DNA of 64,000 nucleotides from Salvator merianae (GCA_003586115.2 QVOM02000001.1:14831291-14895290), one strand, 5' to 3'; positions 45,145 through 57,119 are shown, numbered from the stretch's first letter. Translations and numbers: made by a program. Notes: generated by a model from the letters alone, not told the origin.

Positions 45145-45994
45145 GTAAGAGAGGCTATGACTGAGCTAAGTGTAGACCTTCCATTTTAGGGTAGTAGGAA
45201 ACTGGAGGCTTAAAAAGAAATGTGGTATGGTTTGGACCATACAAGATGGTGTAACCATCTCTGACACAGAGCTTTCCCCTTTCTGTAGGACATTCTTAGC
45301 CACTGTATCCCCAGCCTCCTTGTACATCATAAAGCTAGATTAATATGTGGCTAGAAATTCAATCTTTGGCTTATGGGTGACAGCTTCTAAAAGATAATCT
45401 CTGTGGCTGCATCTGCTGACAGTGGAAAAAATTGGCTCAAAAGCAGCTTAGAGGTGGTAGTGTCCACATGCTAGTACCTTAATCCACATTAAATGCCAGA
45501 AAATTGACTTCTAATGTGCATTCTCTGTCCTTCAATGTGGATTAGAGGTTGGATGACAGAACTAGCACCTACATGATTCCACTTCTAAGCTGTGATTGAG
45601 CTGCTTTTTTAAAAAACAGATGAGAGGATGCAGCCTATGTTTCTTTATCATCCTTTCTGTTAATATTTATTAAGTTAGAAACATATGACTGTATCATTGC
45701 AATGCTAGAATTCTGTGATACAATGTATAGCAAGCATGGGAGAGAAGTAGATATGGTGCAGGACTGCCTTTTCCAACAATGGCCAGATATCAACCGTCTT
45801 AGGAATGTCCAACACAAGAAAAGTTGGCAAAGACACCCTGATGTACTAAGCAGGTTCATCAGGAAAGAGTTACTATCAAGAAGCAATTCAGACTTTGGAG
45901 GGCAATAAGTGAACAGCTGCACAAACCCCAACTTTTCCATTGGTATCTAACAGCCATTATCTTGCTAATAATTATTACACTCCTGCCTTCACAG
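45145..45994 (+). other. MYO1A intron after coding exon 1
   Basis: An 850-base intron, GTAAGA...ACAG. It contains a 231-bp inverted-repeat element listed separately. Confidence 0.8.
45405..45635. mobile_element. Inverted-repeat DNA element in MYO1A intron
   Basis: The ends GGCTGCATCTGCTGACAG and ATGAGAGGATGCAGCC pair, and the palindrome continues with CAAAAGCAGCTTAGAGGTGG / CACTTCTAAGCTGTGATTG and TAATCCACATTA / AATGTGGATTA. It is a fold-back MITE; class not certain because no clean target duplication was seen. Confidence 0.7.
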
Positions 45995-46110
45995 ACGTAC
46001 ATCGGGAACGTGGTGATATCAGTAAATCCGTATCAGCCGCTGCCCATTTACTCTGAAGCCACAGTGGAGGAATATAGGAACTGTAATTTCTTTGCAGTAA
46101 AACCCCATAT
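45995..46110 (+). CDS. MYO1A: MYO1A coding exon 2
   Basis: Residues 41-78 plus two bases. It opens TYIGNVVISVNPYQPLPIY, the conserved N-terminal motor strand of class I myosins, and ends KPH then AT, completed by C of the next exon to give Ile79. The donor is GTGCGT, weaker than the others in the gene. Confidence 0.9.
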
Positions 46111-46220
46111 GTGCGTGAGTCTCTGAAGGAGGGAATAAAGCAAATAACCTGAGTGGGATATGGGGGCACTGATGAGAAATCAGCCAGTTGCCCTGATCCT
46201 TCTGCAATTTGCTTCCACAG

Positions 46221-46315
46221 CTATGCCATAGCCGATGACGCCTACCGTTCACTGAGAGAGCAGGACAAAGATCAGTGCGTTCTAATCACTGGTGAGAGCG
46301 GGGCTGGTAAAACAG
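46221..46315 (+). CDS. MYO1A: MYO1A coding exon 3 (P-loop)
   Basis: Residues 79-110 plus one base. It contains AYRSLREQDKDQC and the nucleotide-binding P-loop GESGAGKT at residues 103-110, which binds the ATP phosphates. The intron before it is only 110 bases. Confidence 0.93.
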
Positions 46316-46363
46316 GTGAGCGAAGCTATGTCTCCACTTACCAACAGAGGCACCCACAAAAAG

Positions 46364-46430
46364 CCTCTCCGTCTCCATCTCCGTCTCCGTCTCCATCTCT
46401 ATCTCTATCTCCATCTCGTTCTCTATTTCT
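46364..46430. repeat. (TCTCCR)-type simple repeat
   Basis: Impure hexamer run of TCTCCGTCTCCATCTC pattern, about 50 bases after the exon 3 donor. Confidence 0.85.
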
Positions 46431-46644
46431 GTATATATTGATATTCAAGAAACGAAACCAAATCTTGGAAAGATGCAAGAAATTTTGCATAAGAATATAA
46501 TCCATATCTTTTGCCACCCACCCTTAGACCTTTGATATAAGGCGTGATACAAATGTTAACAAACAAAAAAAATAAGTATCTATATCTCCACCTAATCTCA
46601 CAATAAAAACTGTCATCGCTAAACTGACAAGAAGCCAAGAGCAG

Positions 46645-46647
<3 letters not shown>

Positions 46648-46695
<48 letters not shown>

Positions 46696-46717
46696 ACACA
46701 CACACACACAAACACAC
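46648..46717. repeat. (CT)n(CA)n compound microsatellite
   Basis: About 22 CT units broken by one TTT, followed by about 8 CA units, in the intron after exon 3. Confidence 0.93.
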
Positions 46718-47269
46718 GCCAACCATAAAAATTAGAACACAAGCACTTAACCTGCAATAAAACCTTCATGACAGGAAAGAAAAATCTGACAATAAAACCC
46801 CATCTTTTTCAGTTGAAGTCCTGTCACTCCCCTTCCCCCATCCCTGAACTGTTGCCCATCCAAGCCTTGTTTGGACTAGTATGGCAGCCACTGCTGGAAA
46901 AGAAAGTAATGAAACAGAAATTAAAGGAAACATAAGTACTTTGAAATTACTTCTGGCTTGCCACTATCCAGCCTTGACTGACCCAACACTGCCATGATCC
47001 CAGCATGCCACAATCATATTTGGCAACAATGGCTGCTGGTTCAAGTTAGGAGCCAGGTATACCATTTAATGGAGTGTTGTTGGCTGCTGAAAAACATGCA
47101 TCAGAAGGTTTGGCAGTCATGATACAGATCTTCAGCAGGAGGGAATCTATCTTACACTTTCTCACCCTTCTGCAGCCTTGCTAAGTAAATCTGGAAATTT
47201 TGGCCCTTTGTGGACTACATGGGATGTTCTGGTCCACCTAGTGCAAGTGCAGGCCAGTAAGTGAAGGCC

Positions 47270-47590
47270 AGGCTGAAGTGGATTAGCAGTAACTCGCTTC
47301 AAGGACTGTCTGCACTTGAACAGCCTGTTGCAGCGCAGCCCCAACAGCAGGCTCCAAAGTCTGTTCCTAGCCCTTGGAGTCAGTGCAGAACCAGCATGGA
47401 GCTTGCAGAGCCAAAACAGCCTTGGGAGCCAGTGTGGAGTCTTGACTGTTCCTGGGGGAGCTATTTTGATGATGTGGCAGCACTTTCCGGTGCAACTCTG
47501 GCCTATTAGGATATGCTGTCTGCACACCCTTCATATCCCAATCCATTGTTTCGTCCCATGCAGACGAAGCCCCAGCCAAGTGCAAGGGTG
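47270..47590. mobile_element. Family-D-like element fragment in MYO1A intron
   Basis: GCTCCAAAGTCTGTTCCTAG followed by CCCTTGGAGTCAGTGC resembles family-D interiors at 37.4 and 40.2 kb. Ends not resolved. Confidence 0.3.
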
Positions 47591-47845
47591 GATGTATTCC
47601 GGGTATTTTGAAATGAAGTTTGAAGTTTGAAAAGTATGATTATGTGGTACAATGTTGCCCAATTTTAGGACACCCATCCCTAAGAAAAATCCAGCCAAAA
47701 ATCAGGTCAATACTATATATGCTTTGGCTGCAGGGACGAAAAACAAGTGGGATACAAAACATTCCCAGCATCTAGAAATTGCACCACCAATACTGATAGA
47801 GGTTAATATGGCCAGTTCATCCAGGTTCAAGAGCCTGCTACTATT

Positions 47846-47935
47846 TATTTGTTTGTTTGTTTGCATTTTTATCCCACCCTATAATCAAAGGTCTCAGTAC
47901 ACACTAAAAACAGTAACAGTGCCCAAAACTAGAAA
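47846..47935. mobile_element. SINE-tail-like fragment
   Basis: GTTTGCATTTTTATCCCACC and AAAGGTCTCAGTACAC match the 11.45-kb segment in the same orientation. Confidence 0.5.
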
Positions 47936-48513
47936 CTAGAGCTTCTGTTTGATGTGTTGTCTTCACCACAGCCCATTCTTAATCTTCTAAGATCTCCTGC
48001 CAGCTGAATTCTTCTCACTGTCTGCTCAAATTGACCTCCTAGGAAAACCTCCTGCTTTCAGCAAAGGGAGAGAAGGTTCCATACCCACCCTAAATTCTGT
48101 ACACAGAAAGAGAGCCACAAAGCTTATTTTAATACTGGGGATGCACTGTTGTTTTCAGAATCTGAAGAATCATCAGAGGCGTAGTTCATACACCCCGTCT
48201 CTCTGTCCTTCATGGCACCTCAGGGAAGCAAGATTGTTTCGAAGCTGTATAAGAGATTATTTAGCTCCTTTATCTCTGAAATGGTGTATGTGTGGGAGAT
48301 TTTAAAAAACAAACAAAATCATATAGGACACTGTATCCCTGCAGTTCAGCATTTACTAACAGGGACAGTTTACTTATTGGGCCTAGTGGAAAGGCACACT
48401 TGCAACAAACATGTTGGAAGTGCCCAGGTAGTATGAGTTATGCTCACCAGCTCACCATTTCTCTAATGCGCATACACCTTGTGTTGATCCTCACATGCTT
48501 TCTCTGTCACCAG

Positions 48514-48618
48514 AGGCCAGCAAACTGGTGATGTCATATGTGGCAGCTGTATGTGGAAAGGGGGAACAAGTGAATCGTGTGAAGGAACAGTTACTGCAGT
48601 CAAACCCAGTCCTCGAAG
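48514..48618 (+). CDS. MYO1A: MYO1A coding exon 4
   Basis: Residues 111-145 plus one base. The split Glu111 follows the P-loop, then ASKLVMSYVAAVCGKGEQVN and VKEQLLQSNPVLE. AVCGKGEQVN favours MYO1A over MYO1B (AVCGKGAEVN). Donor GTATGT. Confidence 0.93.
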
Positions 48619-48827
48619 GTATGTATTCCTGCTACGTTATTTTCAATGAATGGGATTATGGTGGTAGGGGGAATGGATTCAGAAATGAAAATATTCCTGC
48701 ATTTTCTGGAAGGGCATCACCATGATCTTCATAGTACAAGAAAGTGAGGAAATAGATGCAAGAAGATAATGATAGTAAAAATATTACAGTGGCTCTGTTC
48801 TGTGTCTCTGGAGTTATTACTCCATAG

Positions 48828-49257
48828 CTGTCTCTAGATATGGCCCAAAACCTGTGATTTTTCACAGGAGTACCTTAGAATGCCAGGGGTAATTGTGGCA
48901 TTACCGATATAATCATGGGTTAGTGAAGTGATAACCTGTATTATCACTATTACAGAAATTCCAGCAATGGGGCTGGGTTCCTGTAATAGCGATGCTTATC
49001 TTCCATATCTGCTGGTCTGTTTCATTATAATCTCACTTAGTGCTTCTGGAAGCCAGCCAAGCATGTGAAAATCAACAAAAGGAAGTGGGCAGGTGCTTGG
49101 CAACCCTGTGGTAGCTCGAAGCGAGTTTATAAAGAAACGGACCAGTAGACAAAGAGATAAGCCCAGCCCTGTTCTGCACATCCACTTAGGGGCAGCAGGA
49201 GGCAATCATGGGATCTCTTTTAGATCCCACATTGCCTCTTGCTATATGAAGGCAGCC
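48828..49257. mobile_element. Family-B element in MYO1A intron
   Basis: TCTAGATATGGCCCAAAACC at the left, GGCAATCATGGGATCTC and TTAGATCCCACATTGCCTC at the right; these pair with the orientation of the 32509 copy reversed. Ends approximate. Confidence 0.55.
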
Positions 49258-49409
49258 AAAATCCAATTGCCTGTTGTGTTTGATCCCTGCTTGCTGCTTT
49301 TGGGATGCTGCCTGTACAAAGAATCTATATTGCCCGCCTGGGGTTGGGCTGGAAGAGCCAAATATTCAGAGTGCAACCTTTTTAATGTTCCCCTCCTCGT
49401 TCGTTGCAG

Positions 49410-49456
49410 CCTTTGGGAATGCCAAGACGATCCGCAATGACAACTCCTCTCGATTT
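49410..49456 (+). CDS. MYO1A: MYO1A coding exon 5 (switch I)
   Basis: Residues 146-161: FGNAKTIRNDNSSRF, the switch I loop (NDNSSRF, 155-161) that contacts Mg-ATP. Only 47 bases long; donor GTAAGT. Confidence 0.93.
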
Positions 49457-49544
49457 GTAAGTATTTGTTGAGGAACAACCCTTTTCCGGGCAGAATCTCT
49501 CAGGAAGTAACTACCGTGTCAGGACCTCAGAGACGTGTCACTGC

Positions 49545-49655
49545 CTCTCAACCTGACCTACCTTACAGGGTTGTTGTGAGGATAAAATGGAAAGAAAGAG
49601 AATAATGTGTGCTACTTTGCACTCTTCAAAGTAAAAAGCAAAATATAAATGGGCC
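49545..49655. mobile_element. SINE body fragment
   Basis: CTCAACCTGACCTACCTTAC followed by AGGGTTGTTGTGAGGATAAAA and a worn tail AAAAGCAAAATATAAATG, the common squamate SINE body. Confidence 0.65.
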
Positions 49656-51157
49656 ACAAAGAGATAAACTACAGTAAAGGTCTGTGGTGAGGAATAAAAT
49701 TGGCTGTACCAGAGATGTAGCAAACCTGGAACAAGCCTAAGGACAATAGAGTAAATGAGGCCACTTGGATGACCCTGAGCAGTGGTGAAGGTTTGCAGTG
49801 ATGAAGGTACATCTGCAGTGTGAAAGCGCACATGGCTTCAGGGATTTGAAGTGCAAGAGCAGAACTTTGCTACATGGGGAGCCCTGTTTGCCTTCTGAAA
49901 GCAGAATGGGTGCCATTCTGTGAATAACTCAGAGACTTCTGCTTTCCTCTGTTTTTTTTTTAATCCTGCTACACTTGGTATGTGTTTAAATTCTTTGTCC
50001 CAAAACCTATATAATTGAAGCAAATGAAGTGAATGCTTTCCCCTCACTGGTTTCACTTTGCTTCACTACCTTGGAACTTGGCCATAAAGTCATAAAGCCT
50101 TGCTTTGTTACCTGTGAAAATCAGAGTGAGAACATGTCTGCATGCTGGCGCCTGAAATCTCATAAGTGCCAAATTCGGTTTTCACAACCTTGTTACATGA
50201 TTGTTAAAGAAAAGACAGCCAAGACAGGCCATGCTTGGAGAATGAAACCGTAGGATGATGGAATATATCCAGTCTTGGCTGCAGAAGGTTCGAATGGACA
50301 AATATATATTACCGTGAGAGTGTGAGAATTTATTGAGACTTGTAGATCTACAGCGAATCAACTTTTATGTGCTAGGGCCACAATATTATTGTCTTGTTTA
50401 ATATCTCTGCAAAATACTATAGAAAGTAGCACAGTACCTTACTGGGTAGGAATTGCAGGAAGAATCCACTGCTATATTTCCTTTGTGGATGCTTAATAGG
50501 ACTTACTGTAACAAACCAAACTCGATTAGGGAACCCAAATGCTGTTTGAGTTATTATTTGGAATCCAGGTCAGGGCAGAAGAAGTTTCGGTATTGACTCT
50601 TGAATTGTTCTAAACTCACTCTTAATAAATGAAACATTGTTTAAGAACCTGGTTGGGTTCCCCCCCCCCTCCTGAGGATCAACTGCCTGCCACTTGTCTG
50701 TCAAAACCACAGCCCAATGTCTTAAAAAGATCCCAGAGCCTCTGTGCATGTACAGAGTGCCATTGCACATTTGATAACAGAATCCAGGCCTGAGCAGAAG
50801 GAGTTTCAATAAGCGTAGCTTGTAGTGCAGGCAACATCTGTTCAAATTGCTTTTTTTTTTTTTTTTTTTGCACACTTATTAAAATATAGAAAACCTGACC
50901 TGGAATTCTATAGCAATGTTAAGCTTGATATTTATTCCCTGTTTCAGCCTAACTGAACTTTGATGTGCTATATGTCAAAGCCTGGCTCAGTATGTTGAAG
51001 TGTGCTTGTTCACTTATATGGCACCTTTCCCACCATGTTATCACTTCTGGTTCTTTCACTAGTGCTGGTTCTCATCACATTCTATGGTGATTATCGGCGT
51101 TCGATTTTGCTTCAACTCCTTTCCGCTCACCTCCGCCCTTCCCCCCTTTTCTCATAG

Positions 51158-51221
51158 GGAAAATACATGGATATTGAGTTTGACTTCAAGGGTGATCCTT
51201 TGGGTGGTGTCATCAGCAATT
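51158..51221 (+). CDS. MYO1A: MYO1A coding exon 6
   Basis: Residues 162-182 plus one base: [20 protein letters not shown] then N and the first base of Tyr183. The acceptor CCCCCCTTTTCTCATAG is strong. [12 protein letters not shown] is identical to MYO1B as I remember it, while human MYO1A has a near variant. Confidence 0.93.
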
Positions 51222-51554
51222 GTGAGTATTGGCTATCAGATTCCCTAGAGAAGGTGTGTTCCCACAACATTTCTCCTTGAGAAAAATTATCAGAGTTTAA
51301 AAGATGGAGAGGAATATTGTCCATTTTGCCTCTTTTTGAAAATGGAGGCTGGTATTTTTGAAAAGAAAAGCTGGTATTTTTTATGTTAGCATTGAACGAG
51401 GATATTTCAAGACCTGTGTGGGAAGGAACATTGAATTATGGTTGACTTATTGCTTGACTTTCTAAAGCATCCTGAAGAAGAGCCAAATGTGTATAATCAC
51501 AAAACTCCCTGTTTAAAGAGGGTCTCACAACAGATCTCCTTTTGTGCTTCTAAT

Positions 51555-51890
51555 TAGGGATGTCCAAATTTCAATTTGCATTTGAAAATTCATACAAAAT
51601 TTCATTTTTGCAAATATTCACATCAAAATGAAAATGACTTTTTTTTTGCATTTACAGTTTTAGATTGAAAATTAATTTTGTTGCATTTTCACACTTCTTG
51701 AATTTTTTGCTATGTTTAAACCGTGAAAAAGGCATTTTCAGTGACATTTCAATGCGAAAACATTGCAAAAAATACAAAAATGAATGCGAAAAATGCATTT
51801 TTGACAACAAAATTAGCCGACGAAGCGAAAATGCAGATTTTCATTCAAAAATGAATAAAAAATGAGGTTTTTTTTCCATACACATTCCTA
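51555..51890. mobile_element. hAT-type MITE
   Basis: The ends TAGGGATGTCC and ATACACATTCCTA are inverted repeats. The flanking 8-mers CTTCTAAT and CTTCAAAT agree at 7 of 8 bases, the duplication size of hAT elements. The interior is rich in GCATTTT / AAAATGC repeats in both orientations. Confidence 0.7.
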
Positions 51891-52089
51891 CTTCAAATCA
51901 CTCACAAAAGGCAATAATCATACCTTAATTTTCAGAAGGGCACTTTTGGAAAAGTGGTTAATTATTCTTGATTCACTGCAATGGCTGCTGTTTCTTTGGG
52001 CCTTTCGGTAAACTGGACCAAGTAGACCTGTCAGCTCATGTCAGCTGTGGAGCCAGCATGGAGGGGCCCTGAAAGGCTGGGGGAACATT

Positions 52090-52231
52090 GGGCCTTTCTG
52101 CACTTTCTACCTTAGAATGGGATAATTATGGTCCAGCTGCTCCTGGTATAGCTGTGGAGTGCTTCACAGCTGTACCAGGAGCAGCTGGACTATAATAATC
52201 CCACTCTAAGGTAGAAAGTGCAGAAAGGCCC
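52090..52231. mobile_element. Family-A fold-back MITE, 142 bp
   Basis: Almost the whole element is one hairpin: GGGCCTTTCTGCACTTTCTA pairs with TAGAAAGTGCAGAAAGGCCC, then CCTTAGAATGGGAT with its complement, then GTCCAGCTGCTCCTGGTATA with its complement. The loop is about GTGGAGTGCTTC. ATT lies on both sides (52087-52089 and 52232-52234). It sits in the MYO1A intron after exon 6. Confidence 0.9.
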
Positions 52232-53155
52232 ATTGTGGCAGGCTATCCTGTTGTGCTGGTGAAATGGGTCCTGTGGTATACCAGACTGAGGTCTGGTACA
52301 CCTTTGTGTCTGGTATTATCCCCTAGTAGACCAGACCAGGACACCATTTTGGGCCTCCTGGTCCAGTCTATACTTCACCTTAATCGGACAGAATGTACTA
52401 GCAGGGGTCGGAACATTCCTTAGACTGCACCAGTGTGCAGAAGGGATGCTACTATCACACCTGGTGCTCCAGTCCACTAGCGATGCTGTTGAGCATATTT
52501 TCTTGCTTTATTGATTATGGCTGGTGCCAACATCATGGTGAAACCATGAGTCTACCGCTGCCAGTCTATCACTCTCTTAATTCAGAGTAAAGATCATTTG
52601 GACAATCTTGCACTATCTTCACTTCTCTGGCTTTTTTTCAACTTGCCTGATGTGTGAGGAGGCTCCTCTGGCATTGCATCGGAAGCAACTTCCAGCAGCT
52701 TGACATGCGTGAGAGAAAAAACAAAGAAAAGGGGCTGTGGACAGTTACCACCCAGAATTCGCTTCCGATGCAACGTTGAAGGGGCTTTGTGGGTGTTTGG
52801 TGATTCATGTTTTGGGGAAATGCTAGCATTCTGCAAAAATCTGGCATTTGCCTTTGCCATCTGGTGAGTCCCTATGATTGCTGTTAGTGGCTTTTAATGA
52901 GATGTAGTAGTGATGTCTTAAGCAGAGAAAAACTTGCATGCTTTACCATGCTCAAAACATGCCCCTGCTGAGATGTAGTTCCTGCCCTCACTTGTACTTT
53001 CGCACAATGGGTTTTCAACATGGAAGGAAGAAAGGCGTGAGACATGGGGCCTTTCTCCACTGGCTGGTATACCAGTCCAGCAAGAGGCCTAGACCCCTTC
53101 TGGATGTCTTATTCTACGCTCTGGAGTGGAACAGAAGAGACCCGTTCCCTGCTAG
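52232..53155. other. MYO1A intron sequence with diverged element pieces
   Basis: Family-C/D-like wording (GGTATACCAGACTGAGGTCTGG and GTACTAGCAGGGGT) runs to about 52460. 52630-52850 has opposite repeats TTGCATCGGAAGC / GCTTCCGATGCAA, a further unresolved inverted-repeat element. No exon recognised. Confidence 0.4.
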
Positions 53156-53413
53156 GGGCCTTTTCACACTTTCCACCTTGGAATGATTGAATCCAATCAT
53201 TCCAAAGTGGAACAGTCCCTGCAGTGTGGCACCCATCTGCACTGCAAGGGCTGGAACAACCCAGAACCAGGCTTTCCAGCTCTTGCAGTGCGAATGGCGG
53301 TTGCCATGCCATGACAGTGGCTGTGGAAACACCTGGCCGTTGCCATGGCGACCAGGAATGCAGCAGCATGTGACTCTGCAGATGCTCACTAGCATGTCAG
53401 TGCGAACAGTCCC
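53156..53413. mobile_element. Family-A element
   Basis: The left GGGCCTTTTCACACTTTCCA is followed by a hairpin CCTTGGAATGATTG / CAATCATTCCAAAGTGG. The right end GTGCGAACAGTCCC is its inverted partner. No clean 3-bp duplication. Confidence 0.6.
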
Positions 53414-53925
53414 ATCCACCCTAGTTCGCTTTGCAAAGAAACGGCATTTTGTGATTGCATAGTGAGGCGCTGCATTCTTGCAACTGAAAGGCAGTTCCTT
53501 CAGCAAGGAAGTGGCATCAGTGATAAAGAACATCCACAAGTTTGAAGGCCTATTGCTTTGAACATTAATCTGACAGCATCTAGAGGATCACAAGTTGTTC
53601 CTGTCTTGAAATACATATTAAAAGGCAACCTGCCCAGGTTTGATGCCTACAAGGTCCAGAGTTGTGAAAAGCATGTTTTCATTCAGGGACAGCTAGAGAA
53701 ATGGAGTGGTGCAGTGGTAGGAGAGGGAAAGTGCTTGTGGCATGTTTGATGCTGCCAAATTCCATTCTCATCAGAAATGGGTTTGGATTAAGGGAAACAG
53801 ACAACAGGCACTATGGCAATCAACACACTGCAGCTTTCAGTTGCCTTTCATTGGTGGCCTCTGATTTTATTTTATTTACAATAATTTTAGTGTCAAACAA
53901 GTAGGGGTTTTTCCCAATTTTTTTT

Positions 53926-53967
53926 AATACACACACAGACAGACACAGACACAGACACACACACACT
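53926..53967. repeat. (CA)/(GACA) microsatellite
   Basis: Impure ACACAGACAGACACAG run ending in CACACACACAC. Confidence 0.85.
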
Positions 53968-53979
53968 CATTTGTTTATA

Positions 53980-55080
53980 TTCCCATTTTGTTTACATTTC
54001 CATTCCCTCAATAAGTTATATCCTCCCCCCCCCCTGCCAAAGTGCTGGATCTTCTTCTTCTGTTTCCTCTTCCCCTTTGGGATACGGTTTCACATATTGC
54101 TTTGAATTGTTCATTTCCTGGTGATCTTTCTCCGTATTCGATCCCTTTTTTCCAGTATTCCGTGCTTTGCTCATTATAAATATCGCTTTTTACCAACTTT
54201 AAAAGTCCAGCTTTAATTGTTCTATCACATTGTGTACCATCTTTGTACTGTTCATTTACTACCATCTTTCCATCCTAATACCAATACTGATATTAAAGCC
54301 CAATGCATTTGCTTAATTATGTGAAAATCTTCTTGTCTTATTTCTCTTCCTCCTAATATACCTATCACTGCCATATTTTTATCCTAATAATATATTCCTT
54401 TATGTTTCCTATCTCCTTCATCATTAATTCCCTATATTCTTGGACTTTTTCACGTTCCCATATTAAATGCGTAAAAGTGCCCCTTTCTGCACATCTGTGC
54501 CAACGTTTTGGATTTTGTTTCTATATTTGCCAATTTACTAGATGTTCAGTACCATTTATTTAGCATTTTCATTTTTAATTCCTTTGCTCTGTATTTCTAA
54601 TCTGCCGCATATTCCTTTATTATTTCTTTAGCTTCCTTCAAGTTATCTGTAATTAATTTCTCTATGTTTATAAGAATCTTCCCTCTATTATTTCCTGGGA
54701 TCCCATTAACCTTCTAAAGTTTTCCCCCGATTCCTTTTGCCCTATATTTTTTTCTTTAATTATTTTTTTCAAAGGGGTTATATAGTCTTTTACATGCTTC
54801 CTTTAAACTTCCTTGATTTATAAAGGCAATTATTCCATATACTTGTAGCCAATTGTTTCTTCCCACTATCTCCTCTAACTTTTGCTAGTCATCATTTTTC
54901 CTATTTCATTCAACTTAGCTTCTAGCTTTATATAACCTTTTTATCTCATTTTTTTTACATTTATTTCATTTATGATTTCTTTCTTATGATTCAAATATGT
55001 TACTGGACTCACTGTATCAAACATTTATAATGATGCCTTCCAGAATCCTTTGTGGTTGCTTGACTAATTTTAATCTGGTG
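53980..55080 (-). mobile_element. L1-like LINE ORF2 C-terminal part
   Basis: Read on the - strand, the translation QNPKRWHRCAERGTFTHLIW then EREKVQEYREL matches the conserved ORF2 C-terminal motif (CxxCxxxGTFxHLxWxC), with the cysteines partly lost. An 85-codon open piece (54265-54008) lies further downstream. Stops and shifts break the frame. It is inserted antisense in the MYO1A intron after exon 6. Confidence 0.7.
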
Positions 55081-55189
55081 GATAATGAGCAATGAAGTCC
55101 TAAATAAAATTTTGATCATATCTATAGGTTAGAGTTCCTGAAAAACACAAAGTGGATCCTCAACATTTTAGCAGAATTTGGCTTTTCTC

Positions 55190-55480
55190 TGTTACACATA
55201 GCAGAAGCAGCAGGGCCTTTTCTGTGGTGGCCCCCAGACTTTGGAACAGCTTTCCTCTGGCACCTACATTGTATGGTTTCAGCGCCTGGATAAAACATAC
55301 CTCTTCACCCAAGCCTTTGATATTTGGCTTCCTCTGAAGGCTGTCCTGCCAGAGATGAAGGGTTATATTTTAAATATGTTTTAGGAATATTCTATATATT
55401 ATACATTTTTATTGTTGTGACCCACCCTGGGACCTTCTGGTGAAGGGGGAGATATAAATTCGTAAATAAATAAAATCCTT
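55190..55480 (+). mobile_element. L2-like LINE 3' end
   Basis: SSRAFSVVAPRLWNSFPLAP is the C-terminal motif also seen reversed at 22745. The end reads GACCCACCCTGGGACCTTC, then GATATAAATTCGTAAATAAA. Confidence 0.8.
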
Positions 55481-55539
55481 TCTAGTGCTTTTTCAGCTCT
55501 TGTCTCTTTCGTTTCTTTGCTTCTCCTATTTATTTGCAG

Positions 55540-55638
55540 ACCTGCTAGAAAAATCTCGAGTGGTGCATCATGTTGAGGGAGAGAGGAATTTTCACATCTT
55601 CTATCAACTTCTGTTTGGAGCATCTGATCAGCTGCTTC
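55540..55638 (+). CDS. MYO1A: MYO1A coding exon 7
   Basis: Residues 183-215 plus one base: [20 protein letters not shown] then [23 protein letters not shown] is a motor-core signature of class I myosins. The exon follows the L2-like tail by only about 60 bases. Donor GTATGT. Confidence 0.93.
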
Positions 55639-55782
55639 GTATGTCTTTGATTCATGAGATTTATATGAATTGTATAGCATAAGGTTGGGGCAAGTTTCAG
55701 AAGGGAAGAGCAGTACAAATGTGGCACTCTTCTCCCTGCAGGTAAAGGTTCTGCCCTTGTCTTCAGTTTGAGAATGCCCAAA

Positions 55783-55868
55783 GCAATTGGAGGGCCACCG
55801 TGTGAGACAGGATGCTGGATTAGATGGGCTGTGTCCTGATCCAGCAGGGCTCCACTTATGCTCTTATG
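55783..55868 (+). mobile_element. CR1-type LINE 3' terminus
   Basis: GAGACAGGATGCTGGATTAG and CCTGATCCAGCAGGGCTCC, then ACTTATGCTCTTATG, as at 40090-40153. Confidence 0.8.
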
Positions 55869-56483
55869 TAGATGAAGTGGAGTTCTTTGCTTATAGTGTG
55901 CCCCGGCCACCAAGATTGCAACCAGGGAAGTTTTGTTTGGGAGGGGGACTTTTTTGGGGGAAAACTATCATGGTATTTGTCCTGTGCACTGAATGCACCA
56001 GGGAAGAGCTGAACCTACCCCCTCATGGTGCCTTCATGATGCCATAAAGGTGCTGTGCGGTTCCTGCCTAGGGATGGTGCCCAAGGAAAAGGAATTGACA
56101 GAAAGGCAGGAAGGATCAACCTATTGCCAAGGATATTGTAAATTAGAATGAGCTGAGCATTTGTTTGTAAAGGCTCAATGCTGCTAACTTACTTATTTCT
56201 TTAAAAGTCTTTGTCTAAATGAGTCAAAGCGAGAAAATCTCTACCTCGTAAAGTATGTAGTTTCAGGGGTTGCAACAGGGGTGGCTAAAATGTCACCTTC
56301 CAGATGTTGCAGAAGTGCCAGCTTCAGCCAGCACCAAGGTATATTGGGAGCTACAGTTTAATGACCCTTGGAAGGCTGTGTTGCAGGCTGTGCAGGTCAC
56401 TTTAAAGTAGGGTTACTCAATAGTGACCCTTCAGACGTTCTTGAATTACAAGTCCCATCATCCCTTGGCATTGGGATTTACTG

Positions 56484-56785
56484 CCAAAAGAGGTGGTGTC
56501 AGTGACTGCCCAGATAGCTTTAAGAAAGGGTTAGACCAATTCATGGAGGTCAGCTGTGTCAATGGCTACTAGAATCAATGCTTAGATACCACCTCCAGGT
56601 TGGAGAGACAGGCAGGATGCCTCTCAAGGCCATTTGCAGGAAGTCAAGAGGAGGTGAGGGTTTTGCCTTTGTCTTGTGCTAGAGATGCCCAAAATCAATT
56701 GGCGGGCCACTGTGTGGGACAGGATGCTGGACTAGATGGGCAGTGTCCTGTTCCACCAGGAGGACTCCTCAAATGTTCTTAACAG
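56484..56785 (+). mobile_element. CR1-type LINE 3' end (uninterrupted homologue of 39.7 kb)
   Basis: TTAGACCAATTCATGGAGGT through ACCACCTCCAGGTTGGAGAG and GGATGCTGGACTAGATGGGC. It shows the LINE sequence without the 180-bp MITE. Confidence 0.8.
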
Positions 56786-57012
56786 TATCTGAGACTGGTA
56801 TCCAATGATGGGACTTGTAATTCAGGAATATCTGAGCTCTCTGCATTAGAGGCTAGGAGTGAGGGACTCACTTCAGGGTGGCTGCAATCTGAAAGTGGAA
56901 AATATGTCACAGCATCAGAGTACGGCACTCTTGGTACCTAGAGTATCTGGTGGGGAGATGAGAAGGGATGGGTGAGAAGGTGAGATCAATCAACAATTTC
57001 TCCTCTCAAAAG

Positions 57013-57119
57013 GGCAGCTAAAGCTAAATCGAGACTGCAGCTTCTATGGCTATCTCAACAACAAGAAGTCTCCAACTGTGCAAGGTGTGGACGATGCAAG
57101 CAATTTCAGAGCTGTTCAG
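57013..57119 (+). CDS. MYO1A: MYO1A coding exon 8
   Basis: Residues 216-251: Arg216 from the split codon, then QLKLNRDCSFYGYLNNKKSP and VQGVDDASNFRAVQ. GVDDASNFRAVQ corresponds to human MYO1A GMDDASSFRAVQ. The acceptor CTCTCAAAAG has a short pyrimidine tract. Confidence 0.9.

Noticed and set aside
46364..46717. CRISPR-like or regulatory repeat array
   Set aside because: Simple CT, CA and TCTCCR microsatellites in a vertebrate intron, without spacers.
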